From JBAYOE01 sp050950065 (GTDB lineage: Bacteria > Spirochaetota > Spirochaetia > Sphaerochaetales > Sphaerochaetaceae): a stretch of DNA of 64,000 bases. The translations under genes were made by a program, and so were the position numbers. Positions 36,591 through 46,439 of the stretch are shown piece by piece; the first letter of the stretch is position 1; every line of letters begins with the position of its first letter. The stretch covers positions 1 to 64,000 of the forward strand of contig JBMNGX010000002.1 of NCBI GenBank assembly GCA_050950065.1, read 5' to 3'. The notes beneath the pieces were generated by a model. That model was not told the DNA's origin and did no database searches. It saw nothing but the letters and a program-made list of their open reading frames with translations.

Positions 36591-36830
36591 GAGCTTGTCC
36601 AGTATAGTTGTACTGGTCAAGAAAAGTAGACACATCAATTTAATTCAAAAGTAAGTATGATTTTATAGCACGATGACAAGAGATCTGTGTCTAGGCAGTT
36701 CATTTTCCATCACAAAAGTCATTCAGCTCGATAAATCTCTTAGCTTTTTGTAGCGAAGTCATTAAAGTGATTTGGGGTATAATAACATTAGTTAAAAAAA
36801 AGTTGGGCGTTTAACCCAACTTTTATCAAT
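36591..36830. other. Non-coding stretch with a possible IS end
   Basis: No gene is visible. The minus-strand sequence TGTCTACTTTTCTTGACC (36615-36632), followed inward by the repeat array, resembles the layout of IS21-family ends (a TGT tip, then several subterminal repeats), but there is no istA or istB nearby and no matching opposite end. The rest holds no recognisable signal. Confidence 0.3.
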
Positions 36831-38593
36831 TTAGAACCTGTAGGAAGCTCCTAAAGTAAATTGTAAATCTCTTATGGAGGAATTCAATTTTCTATTACCA
36901 GGATTTATAATATTTATAAAATCGAGTTGCCCATAAACATCTAAAGAATCAATAAAGGTGTAACCACCTTTAACACTGATAGCTAAAGTTTTACTTATCG
37001 CATCTCTTAAATTGGCATTATCATCCCAGTTGTTTCCTGTTAAATGCTCCTCAGTTGGAGTACTTAAATAGGGTGGGTGATGATCATCTGCCAACTCATC
37101 TGGATAAACTTTAGTCCATAGTGTCCATTGGTCGTGAGTTCCGTGGAACATTAAGAAAATATTTCCTTCAATATTCCACTTATTTATTTCCTTATAACCA
37201 ACGTTAGCATTTAAAACAATAGCATCAGGACCATAAGGGTAGCCAACAAATTGCTCATCATAAAATATGTATCCTCCACTAAAATATTCTCTCATTGCAA
37301 CAACATAGCTAATTCCAGACTCTCCTAAGTTGTGATCAGTATCTGTTCCATATCTTAAATAGAGGTATGGATCTGTTAGGGCAAATTCAAATGAACCATA
37401 TAAAAGCCCCTTTTTAAGGGGATAGTCACCCTTTACTCCTAACATATAAGCGAAAGCTGAGGGAAAAGCACCTTCGTCTTTTCCTGGAACTGGTTCTCCC
37501 ACAAGGGCAAACTCATCAATGGCTAGTTGTCCATAAATATTTAATCTTTTGATTGGGGTGTAGTTTAATTCAAATGAGAGTAGGGAGTTGGCATTAGAGC
37601 GAATATAGTAGTTGTGGTAGATCATTGAGGGATTTAAGATTCTTAAATCTAACGTGTTATCATCGGATTGATACATTATTGCTTCAGAGAGGGCAAAGCC
37701 AACTTTATCTTTGAACATTCTCCACTCTAGACGGTGAGCTAAGAACATGTTTAAACCATTAATAGTATCTCCTTGCCACTGTTTTGGTTCTGTCCCACTT
37801 GAATCATAATAGTCTTGGGGATGGGGGAAAAATGATGAGACCAAAGTATATTTAAAATTATTGGAGTAGGCTGTAAAACGTCCTAGGTTATGGTATTTTA
37901 GGTGGTCGCTAAGCATAAAGTTTCCACTTACACCTGGGCCCCATGAAAGTTTATCACGCCCTATTTGCGCTGACCAGTTTTTACCCCCAAAAGCTGCAAA
38001 CGCTCTATTGGGAATTGAAAAGTCTAAATCCTCAACATCAAAACCGTTGTTAAATAAGAAAAAGTTAGAACCAATAATATCTTTACCAAACATTACTGAA
38101 GTTCCCCCTATATTATCGTCAAAACCTTGATACCTAGTTATTCCCAAACCTATTTCCGAATAACCATAAAAATATTTGGCTAAAGCGGTATCTAGTTGAA
38201 CTTTAAAAAGGGGTTTGCGTTGATCATAGCCTGTAACCCACCTCTGTTCAGTTGTAAAGTTCTCTTTATCAATGTGGAGATAAGCCTCAATGGCAGCTTC
38301 AAAGAGAATTCAAACGGTTTTGCCTCTTTGTGTAAGATAGATTCAACTTCATCGTAAAGTTTAAGTGGATAGCCACTAAAAGAAGACCGATCAATTTTAT
38401 CCAACATCTTTAGTAACTCATCAGCACTGTATGGGCCACTGGTAGAGGGAAGTGCTAATCCACTTTCTATGTATAAATAGGTAATTATCTCATAAACCTC
38501 TGAGTTAACCGGATGGATTTTTTGTAGGTTTTGAGAAAACAATGGTGACAAAAACAGTAAAACAGATAAAACAATTATTAAAACTTTTTTCAT
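36831..38593 (-). pseudogene. Outer-membrane beta-barrel protein (Wzi-like capsule-assembly type), one frameshift
   Basis: An exported barrel of about 585 residues. The signal peptide MKKVLIIVLSVLLFLSPLFS is followed by a helical domain (about 20-120) and then a long beta-barrel with repeated aromatic strands. Characteristic stretches are WSAQIGRDKLSWGPG, MIYHNYYIRSNAN and FHGTHDQWTLW, shared with its neighbour at 38663. The frame changes near 38305, where FEFSLKLP becomes FEAAIEAYLHIDKENF; a single missing T or two extra bases explains it. I tentatively group it with capsule-assembly Wzi-type barrels on the basis of the N-terminal helical domain plus barrel, which is an inference. Last strand ends LGASYRF, a proper barrel C-terminus. 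Confidence 0.7.
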
Positions 38594-38662
38594 GACTTTA
38601 TTAACACTCCCTTTATATATAATGTCATCTTATCAATGCTCACTTTATAACTCAACAAAATC

Positions 38663-40321
38663 TTAGTACTTATAAGAAATAGCAAATGAAAACTGAAAAT
38701 CGTTAACAGGCAATGTCGATTTCCGGTTATCTTTGTTAGCTATAAAAATGTAATCTCCTTGTGCAAATAGGGAGATGCCAAATGGGAACTGATACTCCCC
38801 TTTGAGACCAACAACAAAAGTTTTAGAAACACTATCTCGATCAATATGCGCTTTTATATCTCTATTGTTATTTGTTTCATGCTTGATGGTTGGAGTTTTT
38901 AGATAATCAACGCTGGTCCCAACGGTAGACCATTGCGTCCCTTTATCGTGGGTACCATGTACCATATAAAAAAGATTTCCCTCAACAAACCATTTCCCAT
39001 ATTTCCTGTAACCCCCATTTAAGTTGTAAACAATTGCATCAGGACCATATTTGTAGCCAAGAAACTGCTCATCAAACACCCTTGATGAGCGAAATTGCTC
39101 TCTTATGGCAACAACATAATTTATTCCATATTCACTATCACCTTGATTTCCTGTTTTGCCTCTTAGGTAGATGTATGGGTTGGTATATACCCACTCAAAT
39201 GATCCATACACAAAACCACTGTTAATGGGGTAACTTGTCTTAGCTCCCACCATGAACGCGTGAGCTGATGGGTTTGCTGAAGAATCAATTCCGGGTTGAC
39301 TTTCGGTTGGGAGGGCAAACTCATCAATCGCTAACTGGCCATACAGGTTGATCCATTTATAAGGGGAGGTGTTGACTTCTAAAGTGAGAAGTGAGTTTGC
39401 ATTATTACTGATGTAGTAGTTGTGATAAACCATTGAGGGATTAAGAATCCTTAAATCTAAGTAATTCTCTTTTGATTGATACATAATAGCCTCAGAGAGG
39501 GCAAATCCCACTCTATTGGAAAATAAAGACCACTCAATGCGGTGTCCTAAAAACATGTTAATCCCATCTAAGAACTCTTCGGTATCTTTAAGAAACTTTC
39601 CTGTCTCATCCATTATTGGGTAGTATTGAGCAGGGTGGGGGAAAAATGAAGTTACTAAAGTGTATTTAAAGTTGTTTCGGTAGGCGCTTAAGCGTCCCAT
39701 ATTATGGTAAGAAAGGTGATCTCCTAACATGAAATTTCCAGTTATCCCTGGTCCCCACGAAAGTCTATCACGTCCTATTTGAACAGACCAGTTGTTACCC
39801 CCAAAAGAGCCAAAAGCTCTATATGGCCATGCGTCGTTGGGGTTTGTAGCATCATCTGTGTCGTATAAAAAGAAGAGATTATGGGTTAATAATTTTTGTC
39901 CATAGTAGTAGGAGACCTCTCTTTGATCTTCTGAGAAGTTTGTATATTTGGAATTACCAAATAAAAAAGAGTACTCTTTAGGAATTGTTTCACTAACAGC
40001 TACTGTCTTTTTAATCTTAGACAAGGAGCCTAAAACATCTCCCATCTTCCCCTCTAAGTGTAAACCACCATATAAAATCAAATCGCTATTATTGAGGCGC
40101 TTTACATCGTTGGCAGTTGCTTTATAGAGGTGAGGATCCACTCCTGGTCCCATCAATGAACTAACATTTACATATTCGCCTGCGATGTTTTTAACAACAT
40201 CGCCAATCATCCCAATTGTTGTTACAACAGTAACTTTCCCATCCTCTTCTGTTCGCTCTTTAGAACAGCTAGCAAACAGAACTAAAACTATAAGTGCGAT
40301 AATTAAAATTTTCTTGTTCAT
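38663..40321 (-). CDS. Chimeric protein: TroA-like lipoprotein N-half fused to outer-membrane barrel
   Basis: From the ATG at 40321 a lipoprotein signal (lipobox LFASC) leads into the N-terminal lobe of a TroA/ZnuA metal-binding protein: VTVVTTIGMIGDVVKNIAG, GVDPHLYKATANDV and YGGLHLEGKMGDVL, with two of the usual metal His residues. After SETIPKE (about residue 115 of this start) the sequence switches to the barrel of the Wzi-like family, with WSVQIGRDRLSWGPG matching the paralogue at 36831. The TroA C-lobe and the barrel's own N-terminus are absent. The open frame is uninterrupted for 552 residues. Either a real deletion fusion or an assembly chimera. Confidence 0.72.
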   Translation of the reverse strand: MNKKILIIALIVLVLFASCSKERTEEDGKVTVVTTIGMIGDVVKNIAGEYVNVSSLMGPGVDPHLYKATANDVKRLNNSDLILYGGLHLEGKMGDVLGSLSKIKKTVAVSETIPKEYSFLFGNSKYTNFSEDQREVSYYYGQKLLTHNLFFLYDTDDATNPNDAWPYRAFGSFGGNNWSVQIGRDRLSWGPGITGNFMLGDHLSYHNMGRLSAYRNNFKYTLVTSFFPHPAQYYPIMDETGKFLKDTEEFLDGINMFLGHRIEWSLFSNRVGFALSEAIMYQSKENYLDLRILNPSMVYHNYYISNNANSLLTLEVNTSPYKWINLYGQLAIDEFALPTESQPGIDSSANPSAHAFMVGAKTSYPINSGFVYGSFEWVYTNPYIYLRGKTGNQGDSEYGINYVVAIREQFRSSRVFDEQFLGYKYGPDAIVYNLNGGYRKYGKWFVEGNLFYMVHGTHDKGTQWSTVGTSVDYLKTPTIKHETNNNRDIKAHIDRDSVSKTFVVGLKGEYQFPFGISLFAQGDYIFIANKDNRKSTLPVNDFQFSFAISYKY

Positions 40322-40340
40322 AAATTCAAGTCTGAATAAT

Positions 40341-41252
40341 TTACTTTTGAGTGTCAACATTGGTGTTGGATCTGTTTTTAGCCAACTCTTGGTTTAAATT
40401 TTCGTAGTGATTTATAAATATTTTTTTGAATCCTTTAGTATCTTTAGTAATAAAAGGGATTGGAAGTTCTTTGTTTAAGGCTAACTTTTTGTAGTTGTAA
40501 GGTCCATTAACTTTCCACCATCTTAAAATTCCAATGTTGATAGCATCTTCTGGGCAATACATAGAGCAATACATACACATTGCACACTTGTTATAGAAGT
40601 TCACCTTCCCGTTTTCTATTTTAATGTTATCTACAGGGCATCCTCTCTCACAAATGCCACACAAGGTGCACTTCTTTTGATCAACGGTGTACAGCTTCCC
40701 ATTAATTGGGGCTGCTGGCCACTGTATTTTAAAAATAAAAGAGAAGATGTGGGCCCTTAAAGGCATTTTAATTGGAAGGTTAGTTTCGCCAGCTAATAAT
40801 TTATTAACAACCAACTCACTTTGGGGATTAACATAGTAGTTCATATGATTAGCTAATTGGTCTGAGTACTTGAACCAAATGTTGTAAGGCATTAAAAAGT
40901 GATCTTCTCGAACAACAGTGTACCCTTTGTTTTGTAAAATCTTAATAACTTGCTTTGAAGAGGCTTTGTTAATTTTTAATGGCTCTCCTGAAACTTTAAA
41001 GATAAACACATTATTGCTTGCAGAAGGAAGTTTTTTAATTGACTCAACAAAAGGCTTTGGAGGATTAAAAGCGTGAATGGGGTAGCCAAGGGCAATTAAA
41101 CTATTTTTTGGTATTTCGTGAGGTAAAGTGGTGCCTATTGTACAACTAATATTTTTTGCTTCAAATTTCTCTTTAATTAAGGAGGCTACTTTAGCGGTAT
41201 TGTTAGTGCCTGTGAAGTAGTGAATATGTACTGAATCAAATGGTGGTGTCAC
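40341..41252 (-). CDS. EFR1 family ferrodoxin (flavodoxin plus 2x[4Fe-4S])
   Basis: A 303-residue cytoplasmic electron-transfer protein. The flavodoxin-like N-domain has the FMN phosphate loop FTGTNNTAKV. The C-terminal third carries two 4Fe-4S motifs, CTLCGICERGCP and CAMCMYCSMYCP, each with proline at the end. The family, EFR1, is common in anaerobes, but partners are not known. Starts with GTG at 41252; the frame converges with the downstream chimeric gene (stop at 40341, start of chimera at 40321). Confidence 0.88.
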   Translation of the reverse strand: MTPPFDSVHIHYFTGTNNTAKVASLIKEKFEAKNISCTIGTTLPHEIPKNSLIALGYPIHAFNPPKPFVESIKKLPSASNNVFIFKVSGEPLKINKASSKQVIKILQNKGYTVVREDHFLMPYNIWFKYSDQLANHMNYYVNPQSELVVNKLLAGETNLPIKMPLRAHIFSFIFKIQWPAAPINGKLYTVDQKKCTLCGICERGCPVDNIKIENGKVNFYNKCAMCMYCSMYCPEDAINIGILRWWKVNGPYNYKKLALNKELPIPFITKDTKGFKKIFINHYENLNQELAKNRSNTNVDTQK

Positions 41253-41360
41253 AATTTTATCCTAAAAAATAGTTCTAAAAGATGATTATGGCAGATAGAA
41301 GATAATTGTCAATAAAAGCTAGGAGGTTTTAAATTTCTCAATTTTGAGTAGACTAGAGGC

Positions 41361-42275
41361 ATGAAAAAAGAGAATAAATTTATTTTAATCTATTTAGCTG
41401 CGTTCACGTACTCAATTATTACAGGTCTTTCTTTTATATTTGGAAAAATTGCATTGCAATTTAGCAACCCCATCGATTTATTAGCCTACCGTTTTCTTGC
41501 TTCAGTACTTGGGGTTTTCTTTTTAGTTTTATTTAAAGTAATAAAAATTGAACTCAATATTAAAAAGATCTTAAAGGTGACTCCTTTAGCTCTTTTATAC
41601 CCATTTTTGTTTTTCACCTTCCAAACTTTTGGCTTACAATCAGCACCAGCTATAGAAGCGGGTATCATCACAGCAGCTATTCCAATTTTCACCTTAATTG
41701 GTTCCACAATCTTTTTAAAAGAGAGATCAAATAAGTGGCAAGTTATTTCAATTATTGCCTCAGTGAGTGGGGTAATCTATTTAACGGTGATGAAAAACTC
41801 CTCTGTAGAAGTTGGTTCATTCAATGGGGTCTTATTTATCCTTTTATCAACAATCTCTTTTGCTGCTTACACTATTTTAGCCCGTATTCTAACTCAACAA
41901 TTTAGTAGTAAAGAGCTAACAGCTGTGATGGTTATCTTAAGTTTTGTCCTCTTTTTAGCAATTGCGTTGTTTAAAAATATTGGAAATAACACCTTAAATC
42001 AATTTCTAAGACCCCTTAAAGAGTTTGAATTTATTTTAAGTGTCCTCTATTTGGGTTTGTTATCAACATTTGGAACTTCATTTTTAACTAACTATGTCCT
42101 TTCACATCTTGAAGCCTCAAAGATGGCAGTTTTCGCCAATTTTGGAACTATTGTTACCATTGCAGCTTCTGTCATTCTTTTAAATGAGAGGTTGTATTTG
42201 TACCACATTATTGGTTCAATTTTAATTGTTGGGGGAGTGTTGGGAGCCAACTTTTTGGATAAGAAAAAGAGTTGA
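41361..42275 (+). CDS. EamA/DMT family transporter
   Basis: A 304-residue membrane protein with ten predicted helices in two EamA repeats (for example FILIYLAAFTYSIITGLSF and the second repeat around GSFNGVLFILLSTISFAAYT). Members export metabolites or amino acids. Substrate not predictable. It is divergent from the EFR1 gene with 108 bp between. Confidence 0.9.
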   Translation: MKKENKFILIYLAAFTYSIITGLSFIFGKIALQFSNPIDLLAYRFLASVLGVFFLVLFKVIKIELNIKKILKVTPLALLYPFLFFTFQTFGLQSAPAIEAGIITAAIPIFTLIGSTIFLKERSNKWQVISIIASVSGVIYLTVMKNSSVEVGSFNGVLFILLSTISFAAYTILARILTQQFSSKELTAVMVILSFVLFLAIALFKNIGNNTLNQFLRPLKEFEFILSVLYLGLLSTFGTSFLTNYVLSHLEASKMAVFANFGTIVTIAASVILLNERLYLYHIIGSILIVGGVLGANFLDKKKS

Positions 42276-42363
42276 ACATCTACTTAAATTAGATTACTTT
42301 GTAACAAGGTTAACTTTGTTTAGTTATTATATATAAATAGTATACTTGGAGTAACACAAGATT

Positions 42364-44202
42364 TTGAAAAAGTCTTTAATCATAATAATATTTCTCACAC
42401 TCTTAATTCCTTTTTTTCTATCTGCATCAGATGAGCAAGCCTCCTACCACGTTATCGATTCGTACAACATTGAAGTTAAAGGCTCAAGTAATGTGGGTAA
42501 AATTAAAAGTTTCATCTCACCTAGTGGAGGAGAGCCAGTTTTTAAATCTGTAGCAGATTTAGAAAAAGAGTTAGAAGATAAAAAACGAATTTTAAATAAT
42601 AAAAGAATTTTCGAAGAGATCTCTTATACTTATGAACCAATTAGGTATGAAGATGATACTTTCTTTTATCAAGTTAACTTCTACATTAAAGATGCTTTTA
42701 CTTTTTTAGCTATCCCATATCCTAAATATGATTCTAACTATGGCTTTAGGTTGGGTATTAAAGCATACGACACTAACTTATTAGGAACTTTTAGTGATCT
42801 CTACTTTTTATATCAACACAACTCAAATAGATAGTAGCTGGAGCGATTATAAGTGGGATACAGAACTTGCAGTAACTAGCATTCCCTTTGGTCCTAGCAC
42901 CCTCAATTTAAACTTTAGCGCCAGTGCTACTCAACATGGTAAGAAATTGGATGATTTAACTTCGGGTTGGTAAAGGAGTTGATTGGAGAAATATTAAACT
43001 AGATCGCTCTACTTTAAGGTTTAATCTCACTTACGAAGATAAAACTCCTAAGATTTTAACTGCAAGTTTTACGTGGTCAAATTTACCCTTATTTAATTCA
43101 AGTTTAACTGTTAGACCAACAATACAAATAAGGCAAGAGCAATGATGAGGCTCCTTGGTATGCATACGATGGCTCTTTCTACACTTCAATAAGTCCCATT
43201 AAAGATAAACGAAAGTAAATATACTTTAAGCAATACACTCTATGTTAGATTTCCCCACAACTATTTCCGTTCAACAAGTAAACTCAATTTAATAGGGGAG
43301 AGAGTATTTAATATACCATTTGGGTTTTGGGTTGGTAGTGATAACTACTTTCAGAATGAAAGATCAACACTTTTACGACAACACCTACTCTAGTTGGAAC
43401 ATCTCTTACCTTCAAACTCCCATTTTCAATCTCCTATATCCCCTCCTTTGAGTTCTCTATAAGGGACAACTACACCTCTAAGAGTAATTTAGAGCATGTT
43501 CCTATGTTATCAACAACTCACTCATTTTCCTCTGGTGCAATTAACTGGAGAGGAAATTTGCGTCATGGGACAAAATGGACCTTAGGCGGAACATTTGATT
43601 ATCTACTTTTTGATACAGATAAATTTAACAAAGAGCACTTCAACTGGTACTCCTATTTAGATTTCACTGGTTTTTACAAAAGTGGTAATAAGGTGCAACT
43701 CAGCACCAGAACTTTAGCCTTCTACTCCTCTTACCCCTCTTTTGATAATCACCCAAATAGTAATTTCCCAAGATTTATGCCCAATGGGAATAAAAGTGTC
43801 ATTGGGTTAGTCAGAGGTATTTTAGAGAGTAGCTTTAATGATCGAGTTGGAACAAACCCAAGTAAAACTGATTACTATAAACTGGGCGCTGTTATAAACT
43901 TAGATGCAACCTTGCTATTTTTAAAGTTGGGCAGGTTTGCTGATGGCTTCATAAATGTATTTAGTGATATTGCAGTAGTAACTAAATCTGGTGATAAAAA
44001 TAATGATATTACACAAGATGATTTAATTGTTTTCAAAACAATTGGATTTGAAGGTTATGGAATTGTTCGGCGCTATCCTTCATATCCAATCAGAGCCTCT
44101 TTAGGGTTTAACTTTGATGATATTGTTAGCCACATTAAAGGAGATATTGGTTTTACCGATATTGAGTTTGTTTTAACAATAGGGATGGGACTCCACTACT
44201 AG
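42364..44202 (+). pseudogene. BamA/Omp85-like outer-membrane protein, heavily frameshifted
   Basis: About 610 codons spread over several frames. The N-terminus (TTG start at 42364) has a signal peptide ending FFLSAS and a POTRA-like stretch, IDSYNIEVKGSSNVGKIKSF. The rest, in other frames, is beta-barrel sequence: LNLNFSASATQHG, FNLTYEDKTPK, SSGAINWRGNLRHGTKW. It ends with a barrel strand, VLTIGMGLHY. At least four indels between 42830 and 43500 break it. I infer an Omp85-type barrel from the POTRA-like start and the ending but saw no definitive Omp85 motif. Sequencing error and decay are both possible. Confidence 0.55.
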
Positions 44203-44220
44203 CTGAAGTCCCAAATCTTC

Positions 44221-45822
44221 TTATTTCCCTTTTCCAAATTGGTTGTTGTAGATAAGGCCCAATATTGGGATGTTAATTAACTTAAAAGTCTCAACTAAAG
44301 ATAATAGAGTTTTCTTGCTGCTACTATAAGATTTAATGTTTAAGATTAAACCTTCAGTGATACTGGAAACTGTAATTAACTCCGATGTATTTGAATAAGA
44401 TGGAGCATCAATAAGGATCACATCATAAAGGCTTTTAACATCTTCAATAAACTTTTTAAACCCTTTTTGATTTACAACTTTTGACTCATTGTTAGAAGTT
44501 ATCACTGTTATCTTCTCTAAATTATCTGATTCTTTTAAAGAGAGGTTCTCTTTATAAGGTTGTAAAATAGCTTTATCTTTAAGGTTTTTATAAATATCAT
44601 CCCCTTTACTTAAAGAGAGAATTAAAACTTTCTCTTTTTTGTCCAATAGTGATAGCCCTAAATTGGCAACGGTATAAGAGTTATTATCCCTTTTAGTTAA
44701 ACTGGAGATAGTGAATACATTTTTATCTCCATAGTGAAGTAGTACTCCCCCTAGGGTGTTGTAAGAGGCAGTTGCTAAAGACTCCTTGTTTTCCAAAACC
44801 TCAAATTTGCTTTTATCACCACTTTTTGCCAATGGGATAATTCCAATAATTGTGCTCTCTTTTCCAACAACTTTAGCAAGTACTTGTTTATCATTAATTG
44901 AATCACTGACTAATTCAGCAACCAAGGTTGCCAACAGTCCTAAAGCTCCACCTAAAAGTATTGCCACAGCTAAGATAAGCTTTTTATTTAAATCTCCTGC
45001 TTCACTAACTAATTTAGCCTCGTCAACTACTTGTACTGCAGTTTTAGATTGACCTAGGTAATAATCGAGGAGTTCTAAATCAGATTTGTATTTAATGATC
45101 AGAGTATATAAACTAGATATTTGACTCGATATTGCAACCTGTTCTGGGTTTTGTAAAAACAAGAAAGAGGTCTCTTCTGTACTCAAATTCTTCAAAGTAG
45201 AGTCTAGTTGAAATTGCTTCATTAAAGCTTCGTAGCGGTTTGTATAAAGTTCTAATGCTTCAGTTGCTACAGTTAAGTTTCGATTGATATCTTTTCTACT
45301 ATTAGCTAAACTTTGATTGGCAAGTTGCAATATCTTTTCATTAAAAGTTTTTGTTAAAGCCTCTATAAAATCAAATAAGAAGAGTTTGTTGGTATGTTTG
45401 AATTTTAAAACAACTAAATTAGTATCTTTTTTATGTTCAGATTTTATACTATTTTTTAGCGATTCTATTTTCTTAGGATCAGTTAAATAATTTGCATAAG
45501 TTGCCCCTTTTTTCCCAACATAACTATTTAAATCAAGCCTCTCTAACGCTCCAACTACAGTGTCAGTTGTAATTAAATACTCAAGTTCTTGGGTAAGGAC
45601 TTTAGGAGTGCTCTTAGGTGATGTAAAAGTTTGCAAATTAGTGATTGAATCAACAGCGACGGTGGTAGTGACCTCATAAGTGGGACTCTTTAAAACAATG
45701 TAGATTAGGCTAATAGCTACAATTATTACAAAGACAATTACTAAGAGTTTAAAGTGTTTAAAAATAGTAGTAAAAAGCTCTTTAATAGTCATACCTTCAT
45801 CATCATAATAACTCTCTTCCAT
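44221..45822 (-). CDS. Wzz/BY-kinase-like chain-length protein with degenerate Walker A
   Basis: A 533-residue inner-membrane protein of the Wzz/tyrosine-autokinase class that controls polysaccharide chain length. The two transmembrane helices (about 25-44 and 285-305) flank a large periplasmic coiled region. The C-terminal cytoplasmic domain follows the BY-kinase fold, with LYDVILIDAPSYSNTSEL as Walker B, but the Walker A position reads SSLTKRDNNSYTVANLG without the GxGKST, and there is no C-terminal Tyr cluster (it ends QFGKGK). It probably binds no ATP and acts as a structural copolymerase. Confidence 0.8.
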   Translation of the reverse strand: MEESYYDDEGMTIKELFTTIFKHFKLLVIVFVIIVAISLIYIVLKSPTYEVTTTVAVDSITNLQTFTSPKSTPKVLTQELEYLITTDTVVGALERLDLNSYVGKKGATYANYLTDPKKIESLKNSIKSEHKKDTNLVVLKFKHTNKLFLFDFIEALTKTFNEKILQLANQSLANSRKDINRNLTVATEALELYTNRYEALMKQFQLDSTLKNLSTEETSFLFLQNPEQVAISSQISSLYTLIIKYKSDLELLDYYLGQSKTAVQVVDEAKLVSEAGDLNKKLILAVAILLGGALGLLATLVAELVSDSINDKQVLAKVVGKESTIIGIIPLAKSGDKSKFEVLENKESLATASYNTLGGVLLHYGDKNVFTISSLTKRDNNSYTVANLGLSLLDKKEKVLILSLSKGDDIYKNLKDKAILQPYKENLSLKESDNLEKITVITSNNESKVVNQKGFKKFIEDVKSLYDVILIDAPSYSNTSELITVSSITEGLILNIKSYSSSKKTLLSLVETFKLINIPILGLIYNNQFGKGK

Positions 45823-45920
45823 CGAAACATCCTTTATAGATAAGATGGATTAAGTATACTTCAGCCAACATTGATGTCAAGAGACTTGTAATTTGTTGCT
45901 ACATTATTGATAATATTTGT

Positions 45921-46439
45921 ATGAAAAAAACATTAATAATAGTCGATGTACAAAACGACTTTCTTAAAGGGGGAGCATTGGCTGTAGACACAGCTGATGA
46001 GAACTTTGTTAAAGAGGTCGATGCCATCAGAGATAAATTTGACCAAGTTATCTTTACAGCAGATGCGCATCCTGAAAATCATATCTCTTTTAGTGACTTT
46101 CCACCCCACTGTGTAAAGGGAACTTTTGGTGGTGAAATTGCTCTAACCATTAAAAATGGTGATATCCTTATTGAAAAAGGGAAAGAGAAAGGTATTGAAG
46201 AGTTTAGCCCCTTTGTTGGTGGAAGAGATATTGATAAGGTTTTAGGTGATGAAGTTTATGTTTTAGGTCTAGCTGGAGATTATTGTGTGAAAGCTGCTTT
46301 AGAAGATCTTTTAAAGTATCACCCTGAGAAAAAATACTTCGCCATCAAAGATTTAATCTACTCAGTAGATAAGAGTAAATATGGGCCAGTGGATCATTTT
46401 GATGGAAAAGTTACTTTTATAAACTCTAATGAGATTTAA
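45921..46439 (+). CDS. pncA: Isochorismatase-family nicotinamidase (PncA-like)
   Basis: A 172-residue cysteine hydrolase converting nicotinamide to nicotinate for NAD salvage. Triad residues are Asp9 (IVDVQNDFL), Lys86 and Cys122 (GLAGDYCVKAAL). The metal motif DAHPENH is at 48-54, and PPHCVKGTFG is a nicotinamidase segment. The length is slightly short of the usual 180-210. Convergent with the M20 gene, with a 14-bp overlap. Confidence 0.88.
   Translation: MKKTLIIVDVQNDFLKGGALAVDTADENFVKEVDAIRDKFDQVIFTADAHPENHISFSDFPPHCVKGTFGGEIALTIKNGDILIEKGKEKGIEEFSPFVGGRDIDKVLGDEVYVLGLAGDYCVKAALEDLLKYHPEKKYFAIKDLIYSVDKSKYGPVDHFDGKVTFINSNEI

Noticed and set aside
36426..36632. Complete IS21 element (istA/istB)
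   Set aside because: Only one possible tip and its repeats are present; the ATPase is a DUF4143 protein, not IstB, and there is no transposase.
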